Shown piece by piece: positions 55,205 through 64,000 of a stretch of DNA of 64,000 nt. This DNA is from Brachionus manjavacas (lineage: Eukaryota; Rotifera; Eurotatoria; Ploima; Brachionidae), in contig JAHQIY010000018.1 in the NCBI GenBank assembly GCA_019054805.1, positions 1,054,001-1,118,000 of the forward strand, written 5' to 3'. Each line of letters begins with the position of its first letter. Positions within the stretch are counted from its first letter, which is position 1. Made by a program: the position numbers and the translations under genes. Below the pieces are notes generated by a model, which ran no database searches, was not told where the DNA came from, and worked only from the letters and a program-made list of their open reading frames with translations.

Positions 55205-55612
55205 TGTTAAATCTATGTTTTTTATGCGTTTGAATATTACTTCTTGATTTTGTTACAAATAATTGAGTTAAAACTTCCTGATAAGTTGATCTTTTTTGAT
55301 ACATTTCTAAAGCGTTTCAAAATCTTTTCCATAGTTTAATATTCAAATTTTTGGCTTTAAAACGCTTAAGGCCTTCTTCAATCAATCCCATAAGTTTATT
55401 AAAGTCTTGGTCATTGTTTTTTCTAACATATGACTTGAGATCCATACTATAGTCCTTCAATAGAGTTTAACTCTCAATGAAATTTAGGAAAAAATATAAC
55501 CTTATAACCGTAATTTGATGCTAATTTTTGTAAATGAGAATTCTCATTTTCAAAGGCCGGATGTTCTAACAACTTTGCTCTTAACTCATCTAATGTAATT
55601 TCTTTTGATTTA
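55205..55612 (-). pseudogene. DDE transposase C-terminal relic (inverted copy)
   Basis: Mirror of 50792-51200 with the same stops. One A fewer in a run leaves MYQKRSTYQEVLTQLF open to 55074. Confidence 0.65.
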
Positions 55613-56139
55613 ACATTTTTGGGTTAACTCTTTTTAATCTGTATCACTAATAACCTAGAAACAATATATTTTTAATTTTTTGTTCATAATCGTCATTTTA
55701 ATCAATAAAAACCATAGTATTCATGTCTTTTGGACCTCATATCTCAATCAAAATTCTATTTATTACTATTAAATCATACTAATTTAGAAAGCCCATTTAA
55801 AAATCTATAAAATTACGAACTTTTTAAAATTAAATAAAAAAAATTGCTTGTCATAATTTTAGACTGAAAATCAAAAATTAAGTATTTTTTTAGACTTTAT
55901 TTGGGTAAGCTTCAGTTTTCTGATCCTGATTGTATCATATTGTGTTTGTATCATCTAGCTAATCAAGATTAAAATATTTTTCATTAGCTTTAAAAGAATC
56001 TCTTTTAGTTTACTTTTAAATACCTTTAAATTTATAATTTTTTCAATAAAAATACCATTTTTTTTCGATCGTCGATACAAATAAAAAAAAAGTTATTTAA
56101 AAAAAATAAATGCAAACTTTTAAAGAGGATGGACTATTT
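55613..56139. other. AT-rich sequence (mirror of 50266-50791)
   Basis: No coding-like frame. Confidence 0.6.
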
Positions 56140-57134
56140 TTTGTAGTAGGAGTAGTAGTAATAGTTTAAACTGCAGCATGACTATTATCATGCAAGCGCG
56201 TCAAGGACGCCCTGTGGCAGTTTTAAAAATATATCCAGTTTATTTTTGAACTCGTTCACGGTTTTAGACATAATGACTTCACCAGGAAGCAAGTTCCATT
56301 GGTTTACTATTCTGTTGTTGCAGAATTCATGACGTTGGTTACATCATCTGACGATTTCCCTTCTTGGCCTCTCTCTGTGCCCGTACTGCAGGGGAATACG
56401 AATTGGTGATGTGTGCCAATCAATTGTTTCGATACCTGATTCAAATTAAACTTTTGAATTAAGTCACCACGCGTTCTACGTAATTTAAGCGATGTTAGAC
56501 CCAGTATTTCGCAACGCTTAGCGTAGATTAACTTTTTTAAATTGATGGAAACTTTTGTAGCTCTGTGCTCAACCTTTTCTAGTGTATTATGATCTTGTTT
56601 AGTGTATGGATTCCAAGAAGATACTGCAAATTCAATCTGAGGTCTAATATTACAAGTGTATAACTTTTTCCAGGTGAACGAATGCCGTATGGTCAAAGTG
56701 CGTTTCAATAAACCTAGAATACTGTTAGCTTTTGATGCCGATTGATTTACTTGATTTCTAGGCTTTAGATCGTTCGAGATTAAAACACCCAAGTCTCGTT
56801 CACATTCGCTTTCAACAATTTTGATTCTGTTCAAGGAGTCGTAATCTTGTATGTTGTATTCTGTCCTGGGATTTTTGTTACCGATATGCATGATTTTGCA
56901 CTTTCCAATATTGAGACGCATAAGCCAAGTATTTGTCCAATTGGAGATTTTTTCGATGTCACGTTGCAGATTAATTGTGTCTTGAAATGCTGATTCAGCC
57001 CTTATCTCTGCCAATATTTTTGTATCATCTGCGTACATTTTACAAGGGTTTTTGAGTGAGTCAGGAAGATCGTTTATGTAAATAATAAAAAGGGTTGGAC
57101 CTAGTACTGATCCTTGCGGAACGCCGCTGTCTAC
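56140..57134 (-). pseudogene. LINE-C ORF2, 3' part (inverted copy)
   Basis: Identical 243-residue frame 57038-56307 (YADDTKILAEI to NSATTE) on the minus strand, with the same downstream frame change and CTA-rich tail (56143-56166). The MULE junction gtagacagc is kept at 57134-57126. Confidence 0.9.
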
Positions 57135-58758
57135 GGGGACGGTTCATTTTAGAATTGATTAATTTAAATTGATTAAATTAGCAAGTAATAAAAAAAATTT
57201 AGCAACACAAATATAGCAATAATTTTATTAAAATTAGCAATAAACAAAAAGAAAAATAGTCAATTTAGCAATTATTCAATTTAGCAAATTTAAAAAAAAA
57301 GAAAAACCTAATAATCCAAAATTAGCGACAAACTATCATAGTACTTATCAAAATTAGCTAAAGAATAATTTTTTTGTATTTCTTTAATTCTATCGTCTAA
57401 TAAAATATAAGCTGGTTTCCGTTTGTATTGGATACCGGTTTCTAATTTTACTAATAAATCTTCTGTTTTTTTTGTTCTTCTCGAAATTTGTCCACCAGCG
57501 GATAAATGGACGGGTGCTTACTGAGCATGTTACTAAAGGCATTATGCCAAGCCTCTACAGAGTTGTTAGTGCGCGGTAGGCAATCATTAATTCGGCTGTT
57601 AACATTCCACAACTCAATTTTAAATCTAGGTTCAACATAAGTTGTTATAACTTTCACTCCTCTTCCTCTACCAGCTTTCTTAGTGGTGTCATACCCAATC
57701 CAAGTCTCTTCCATATAATTGAATAATTTTAATACATTTTCGAAAAATTCTAAATTAGAGTCAAGTTCAGATTTTATTTTATTAAACAAGTATTTAACAT
57801 CAACTGGGGGGACAAAAGCTAAAACTTGGGCCAATTTTAAAACTTTTCGATGTTGCGGGCACTTGGAATAAGGCACACTTAAACCGAACTCCTGGATCTT
57901 CCGCCAAATTGCTTGCTTATAATGAAAAAAGCACCCATATAAAATAATATTCGGGAAAACTTGTTCAACTGCATTTAGAAAAGCACGTTCAAAATCGGAA
58001 GACACTGACTTTGGAGGGTTTTCTAGCTCAGCTGCGATGATTTCTAGGAATTTTACATAAATAATCTCATTCTTTTTTGGTAACAAGCAATAAACTAACG
58101 GGACACATTTTCCATTAATTAAACCATGAATTGTATAGACTTGTTCAAAATAAGTTGGCGCTATACTAAATGTGCCATCAGCAAATAAGTTATTGTTTTC
58201 TAACAATTTTAAATTTTCTTTTGTCGAAAAGATAAAAAATCTATTTGGATCATCTGCTCCTGAATCGTGCAATAAAAAATTTTTATTAGTCGAATCATCT
58301 TTTTCCAAAGTAAAAATCAAAAATTCTGGCAATTGTATTTCAGAAAGATTTTTTGGCTCTTGGGGATAATCAGGTCTTGTTGATTTTTTAAACCTGTTAA
58401 TAGCTTGACGATCGGCTTCATAAGTAGGCATATTTGCAACGGCCTCCTTCGATTTTACTTCGTTCACCACACTGGCAACGATTTGCCTCGGCGGCACGTT
58501 TGATATGACTTTAGAACATGCCACAGTCACTTCTTTCATTTTCTTCGTTTTTCCTTGATTTCAAAACGACTCAATTTAGGCGCATGGTTATGAGTACGAT
58601 CGTCAGGTATACTAAAATGAATTGAATATTTTTCACCAATTAAATTACCATCGGTATAACATTTTGCTTTGCATTTTAGTTGTGTCTCGATACATCGCCA
58701 GTTAAATCTACTCGAACTCTGACATGAAATTCTATAAAAGTATCCCTCATAGTACAAT
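57135..58758 (-). pseudogene. MULE-C transposase lacking its N-terminus (inverted)
   Basis: The minus strand from MYYEGYFYRISCQSS (58757) to YDSLSLILDY (about 57313). Frame breaks: one A missing in EKRRKMK (58540) and a one-base change in the A run after EEQKK (57465). The catalytic blocks DGTF, SDFERAF, CFFHYKQ and EAWHNAF are intact. Upstream it meets an oppositely oriented central piece at the same caattgt junction seen at 43597. Confidence 0.92.
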
Positions 58759-59175
58759 TGTGTCTTCCGATTTTGAACGTGCTTTTCTAAATGCAGTTGA
58801 ACAAGTTTTCCCGAATATTATTTTATATGGGTGCTTTTTTCATTATAAGCAAGCAATTTGGCGGAAGATCCAGGAGTTCGGTTTAAGTGTGCCTTATTCC
58901 AAGTGCCCGCAACATCGAAAAGTTTTAAAATTGGCCCAAGTTTTAGCTTTTGTCCCCCAGTTGATGTTAAATACTTGTTTAATAAAATAAAATCTGAACT
59001 TGACTCTAATTTAGAATTTTTCGAAAATGTATTAAAATTATTCAATTATATGGAAGAGACTTGGATTGGGTATGACACCACTAAGAAAGCTGGTAGAGGA
59101 AGAGGAGTGAAAGTTATAACAACTTATGTTGAACCTAGATTTAAAATTTTCAACATAAGTTGTTATAACTTTCAC
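58759..59175 (+). pseudogene. MULE-C central piece and hairpin
   Basis: Encodes SDFERAFLNAVEQVF to TYVEPRFKI with the five-C frameshift near 58960. The 27-base hairpin follows (59107-59133 with 59149-59175). Mirror partner of 59546-59928. Confidence 0.9.
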
Positions 59176-59545
59176 TTTTAGCAAGTTTTTTTAGCAAAAA
59201 AAGTTTTTTCTTTTTTAATTATTTCAGATTAATTATATTGATTAGTCTAATTAAATCTTAAAAATGACAACCAATTGTTCAACTGACATTTATAGCCTAA
59301 TCGAACAATTTGATGAGTTCGATATCAACCAAATCGGTCAAGTTACGGCATCTCAAAGAGTTCAGCCGCAATTGTACTATGAGGGATACTTTTATAGAAT
59401 TTCATGTCAGAGTTCGAGTAGATTTAACTGGCGATGTATCGAGACACAACTAAAATGCAAAGCAAAATGTTATACCGATGGTAATTTAATTGGTGAAAAA
59501 TATTCAATTCATTTTAGTATACCTGACGATCGTACTCATAACCTA
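59176..59545 (+). pseudogene. MULE-C 5' flank and N-terminus
   Basis: TTAGCAA-rich flank, then MTTNCSTDIYSLIEQFDEFD to DDRTHN (59264-59545). Gly of SQRGQPQ is Val here. This is the unpaired centre of palindrome 2. Confidence 0.9.
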
Positions 59546-59928
59546 GGTTCAACATAAGTTGTTATAACTTTCACTCCTCTTCCTCTACCAGCTTTCTTAG
59601 TGGTGTCATACCCAATCCAAGTCTCTTCCATATAATTGAATAATTTTAATACATTTTCGAAAAATTCTAAATTAGAGTCAAGTTCAGATTTTATTTTATT
59701 AAACAAGTATTTAACATCAACTGGGGGGACAAAAGCTAAAACTTGGGCCAATTTTAAAACTTTTCGATGTTGCGGGCACTTGGAATAAGGCACACTTAAA
59801 CCGAACTCCTGGATCTTCCGCCAAATTGCTTGCTTATAATGAAAAAAGCACCCATATAAAATAATATTCGGGAAAACTTGTTCAACTGCATTTAGAAAAG
59901 CACGTTCAAAATCGGAAGACACAATTGT
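59546..59928 (-). pseudogene. MULE-C central piece, inverted (third)
   Basis: Same inverted piece as 43222-43597 and 45130-45520, with the same two junctions; open as 59958-59536 on the minus strand. Confidence 0.9.
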
Positions 59929-61544
59929 ACTATGAGGGATACTTTTATAGAATTTCATGTCAGAGTTCGAGTAGATTTAACTGGCGATGTATCGAGACAC
60001 AACTAAAATGCAAAGCAAAATGTTATACCGATGGTAATTTAATTGGTGAAAAATATTCAATTCATTTTAGTATACCTGACGATCGTACTCATAACCATGC
60101 GCCTAAATTGAGTCGTTTTGAAATCAAGGAAAAACGAAGAAAAATGAAAGAAGTGACTGTGGCATGTTCTAAAGTCATATCAAACGTGCCGCCGAGGCAA
60201 ATCGTTGCCAGTGTGGTGAACGAAGTAAAATCGAAGGAGGCCGTTGCAAATATGCCTACTTATGAAGCCGATCGTCAAGCTATTAACAGGTTTAAAAAAT
60301 CAACAAGACCTGATTATCCCCAAGAGCCAAAAAATCTTTCTGAAATACAATTGCCAGAATTTTTGATTTTTACTTTGGAAAAAGATGATTCGACTAATAA
60401 AAATTTTTTATTGCACGATTCAGGAGCAGATGATCCAAATAGATTTTTATCTTTTCGACAAAAGAAAATTTAAAATTGTTAGAAAACAATAACTTATTTG
60501 CTGATGGCACATTTAGTATAGCGCCAACTTATTTTGAACAAGTCTATACAATTCATGGTTTAATTAATGGAAAATGTGTCCCGTTAGTTTATTGCTTGTT
60601 ACCAAAAAAGAATGAGATTATTTATGTAAAATTCCTAGAAATCATCGCAGCTGAGCTAGAAAACCCTCCAAAGTCAGTGTCTTCCGATTTTGAACGTGCT
60701 TTTCTAAATGCAGTTGAACAAGTTTTCCCGAATATTATTTTATATGGGTGCTTTTTTCATTATAAGCAAGCAATTTGGCGGAAGATCCAGGAGTTCGGTT
60801 TAAGTGTGCCTTATTCCAAGTGCCCGCAACATCGAAAAGTTTTAAAATTGGCCCAAGTTTTAGCTTTTGTCCCCCAGTTGATGTTAAATACTTGTTTAAT
60901 AAAATAAAATCTGAACTTGACTCTAATTTAGAATTTTTCGAAAATGTATTAAAATTATTCAATTATATGGAAGAGACTTGGATTGGGTATGACACCACTA
61001 AGAAAGCTGGTAGAGGAAGAGGAGTGAAAGTTATAACAACTTATGTTGAACCTAGATTTAAAATTGAGTTGTGGAATGTTAACAGCCGAATTAATGATTG
61101 CCTACCGCGCACTAACAACTCTGTAGAGGCTTGGCATAATGCCTTTAGTAACATGCTCAGTAAGCACCCGTCCATTTATCCGCTGGTGGACAAATTTCGA
61201 GAAGAACAAAAAAACAGAAGATTTATTAGTAAAATTAGAAACCGGTATCCAATACAAACGGAAACCAGCTTATATTTTATTAGACGATAGAATTAAAGAA
61301 ATACAAAAAAATTATTCTTTAGCTAATTTTGATAAGTACTATGATAGTTTGTCGCTAATTTTGGATTATTAGGTTTTTCTTTTTTTTAAATTTGCTAAAT
61401 TGAATAATTGCTAAATTGACTATTTTTCTTTTTGTTTATTGCTAATTTTAATAAAATTATTGCTATATTTGTGTTGCTAAATTTTTTTTATTACTTGCTA
61501 ATTTAATCAATTTAAATTAATCAATTCTAAAATGAACCGTCCCC
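59929..61544 (+). pseudogene. MULE-C transposase lacking its N-terminus (third)
   Basis: Frames 59925-60473, 60476-60907, 60775-61290 and 61139-61372 cover MYYEGYFYRISCQSS to YDSLSLILDY. The breaks are all run-length changes: T run at 60446, C run at 60873, A run at 61207. The right terminus lies at 61544, next to gtagacagc (61545-61553). Confidence 0.92.
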
Positions 61545-62540
61545 GTAGACAGCGGCGTTCCGCAAGGATCAGTACTAGGTCCAACCCTTTTTATTATTTA
61601 CATAAACGATCTTCCTGACTCACTCAAAAACCCTTGTAAAATGTACGCAGATGATACAAAAATATTGGCAGAGATAAGGGCTGAATCAGCATTTCAAGAC
61701 ACAATTAATCTGCAACGTGACATCGAAAAAATCTCCAATTGGACAAATACTTGGCTTATGCGTCTCAATATTGGAAAGTGCAAAATCATGCATATCGGTA
61801 ACAAAAATCCCAGGACAGAATACAACATACAAGATTACGACTCCTTGAACAGAATCAAAATTGTTGAAAGCGAATGTGAACGAGACTTGGGTGTTTTAAT
61901 CTCGAACGATCTAAAGCCTAGAAATCAAGTAAATCAATCGGCATCAAAAAGCTAACAGTATTCTAGGTTTATTGAAACGCACTTTGACCATACGGCATTC
62001 GTTCACCTGGAAAAAGTTATACACTTGTAATATTAGACCTCAGATTGAATTTGCAGTATCTTCTTGGAATCCATACACTAAACAAGATCATAATACACTA
62101 GAAAAGGTTGAGCACAGAGCTACAAAAGTTTCCATCAATTTAAAAGTTAATCTACGCTAAGCGTTGCGAAATACTGGGTCTAACATCGCTTAAATTACGT
62201 AGAACGCGTGGTGACTTAATTCAAAAGTTTAATTTGAATCAGGTATCGAAACAATTGATTGGCACACATCACCAATTCGTATTCCCCTGCAGTACGGGCA
62301 CAGAGAGAGGCCAAGAAGGGAAATCGTCAGATGATGTAACCAACGTCATGAATTCTGCAACAACAGAATAGTAAACCAATGGAACTTGCTTCCTGGTGAA
62401 GTCATTATGTCTAAAACCGTGAACGAGTTCAAAAATAAACTGGATATATTTTTAAAACTGCCACAGGGCGTCCTTGACGCGCTTGCATGATAATAGTCAT
62501 GCTGCAGTTTAAACTATTACTACTACTCCTACTACAAAAA
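61545..62540 (+). pseudogene. LINE-C ORF2, 3' part (third copy)
   Basis: Same as 49272-50265 with an extra A at 61950 (after QSASK) and two A missing at about 62143, which break the frame into 61641-61955 and 61972-62160. CTA-rich tail at 62510-62535. Confidence 0.9.
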
Positions 62541-63063
62541 ATAGTCCATCCTCTTTAAAAGTTTGCATTTATTTTTTTTAAATAACTTTTTTTATTTGTA
62601 TCGACGATCGAAAAAAAATGGTATTTTTATTGAAAAAATTATAAATTTAAAGGTATTTAAAAGTAAACTAAAAGAGATTCTTTTAAAGCTAATGAAAAAT
62701 ATTTTAATCTTGATTAGCTAGATGATACAAACACAATATGATACAATCAGGATCAGAAAACTGAAGCTTACCCAAATAAAGTCTAAAAAAATACTTAATT
62801 TTTGATTTTCAGTCTAAAATTATGACAAGCAATTTTTTTATTTAATTTTAAAAAGTTCGTAATTTTATAGATTTTTAAATGGGCTTTCTAAATTAGTATG
62901 ATTTAATAGTAATAAATAGAATTTTGATTGAGATATGAGGTCCAAAAGACATGAATACTATGGTTTTTATTGATTAAAATGACGATTATGAACAAAAAAT
63001 TAAAAATATATTGTTTCTAGGTTATTAGTGATACAGATTAAAAAGAGTTAACCCAAAAATGTT
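62541..63063. other. AT-rich sequence (copy of 50266-50791)
   Basis: No coding-like frame. Confidence 0.6.
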
Positions 63064-63470
63064 AAATCAAAAGAAATTACATTAGATGAGTTAAGAGCAA
63101 AGTTGTTAGAACATCCGGCCTTTGAAAATGAGAATTCTCATTTACAAAAATTAGCATCAAATTACGGTTATAAGGTTATATTTTTTCCTAAATTTCATTG
63201 AGAGTTAAACTCTATTGAAGGACTATAGTATGGATCTCAAGTCATATGTTAGAAAAAACAATGACCAAGACTTTAATAAACTTATGGGATTGATTGAAGA
63301 AGGCCTTAAGCGTTTTAAAGCCAAAAATTTGAATATTAAACTATGGAAAAGATTTTGAAACGCTTTAGAAATGTATCAAAAAAGATCAACTTATCAGGAA
63401 GTTTTAACTCAATTATTTGTAACAAAATCAAGAAGTAATATTCAAACGCATAAAAAAAACATAGATTTCA
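63064..63470 (+). pseudogene. DDE transposase C-terminal relic (third copy)
   Basis: Same frames and stops as 50792-51200 (GYKVIFFPKFH, ELNSIEGL, SYVRKNNDQDFNKL). Confidence 0.65.
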
Positions 63471-64000
63471 CACAAAAAAAATTAAAAATCATATTTTTAA
63501 CATTAAACCTTTGTTAAAACTTATTAATAGTATAAAATTTTTATATAACTACAAAATTTTAAAATTCTTAATAATATTGTTTAATTTTAAGAAGTTTTGC
63601 TAAAAATTAGAATAAAAATATTAAAATATTAAAATGCTAACTTTTACTTATTATTGAGTAAACAAGTCATAAGAAAAAAAATTTGTGTCAAGAAAGGAGT
63701 CGTGTTGGCGGAATAAATTTTAAAGATAAAAATTCTGAAAAATTTTAATTTTTTTCTTTTTTTATTATTAAAATGGTCTAAATAACAACATCTCACATAA
63801 AAAAAATTCTTTCAAGGTAATTTGATGCGAACTTTTATAAAAAAAATAAAAAAAATTACTGGTCTATGTTAATCGATACAATCTGAAATAATGTTAAAAA
63901 ACCGACCCCTCATTCATAGATTTAAGAGTTAATCCTATAAAAATTTTGATGAAAAATTTAAATAATTCGTCGTGAAAAACCCTAAATTGAAGTATTTTTT
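63471..64000. other. AT-rich end of window
   Basis: Copy of 51201-51735; the last 60 bases are the decayed end of another inverted coiled-coil/KYDDA relic, whose conserved block would lie beyond the window. Confidence 0.6.

Larger units (their letters stand above)
53880..58760. repeat. Palindrome 1, right arm; also left arm of palindrome 2
   Basis: Reverse complement of 47645-52512 with few differences. From about 54681 it also pairs with the plus strand up to 64000 (positions sum to about 118682), making the centre of three copies. Confidence 0.93.
59537..64000. repeat. Palindrome 2, right arm (to window end)
   Basis: Mirrors 54681-59145 and therefore directly repeats 47645-51735. It holds MULE-C, LINE-C, the DDE relic and the first bases of the coiled-coil/KYDDA relic. 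The window ends inside the repeat. Confidence 0.92.

Overview
The window is about 75% A+T by eye, and almost all of it is transposable-element DNA. The only intact cellular gene I recognise is a leucine carboxyl methyltransferase 1 (LCMT1) homologue on the minus strand at 28618-29640. The rest includes CR1/L2/Jockey-like LINEs with an APE-type endonuclease and a YADD reverse transcriptase, hAT, Tc1, KDZ and FLYWCH-type MULE DNA transposons, and a 52-bp GT-AG intron. This points to a compact, AT-rich invertebrate nuclear genome. A monogonont rotifer such as Brachionus would fit, but that is an inference. There are no bacterial operons, CRISPR arrays or recognisable tRNA or rRNA genes.

Layout. 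1-4339 and 9985-14039 are a direct duplication of at least 4 kb carrying a fragment of LINE family B followed by LINE family A (ORF1, then ORF2). Copy 1 switches in frame to a family-B reverse transcriptase at 4340, then runs head-on into an inverted LINE 5' half (4959-6802). Between the copies lies a nearly intact hAT transposon (7150-9681) with perfect ends and an 8-bp target duplication; its empty site survives at 27818-27825. 15445-20600 holds a LINE-B fragment, KDZ transposase relics and a DUF3987-like relic.

21360-27245 is a large tandem array that encodes, in broken frames, a Gln-rich heptad/hendecad coiled coil. It has a 322/305-bp higher-order period and is split by a 1.84-kb MULE (22046-23886). 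After LCMT1, 30598-36790 carries minus-strand relics of an unrecognised protein family linked to the same coiled coil, plus LINE-B interrupted by a Tc1 fragment. 36960-39590 is a MULE with a FLYWCH-type transposase and a Ulp1-like cysteine protease. 39591-41290 is an older MULE with a 300-bp hAT-type MITE inside it.

41342-64000 is the most unusual part. A LINE (family C) was hit by a MULE (family C) in its VPQGS motif, giving a 9-bp target duplication. The DNA between the duplications (42692-49271) is a zigzag of alternately oriented MULE pieces ending in one complete copy. The block is then mirrored: 47645-52512 is near-identical to the reverse complement of 53880-58760, around a 1.37-kb spacer. 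It mirrors again around about 59.3 kb, so one LINE-C/transposase/coiled-coil unit occurs as +, -, + up to the window end. This is either real palindromic amplification by fold-back template switching or an assembly artefact.

Apart from LCMT1 I see no cooperating host genes. The interactions are insertions of elements into one another. Many inactivating frameshifts are one-base homopolymer differences between copies, so some elements may be more intact than the sequence suggests.
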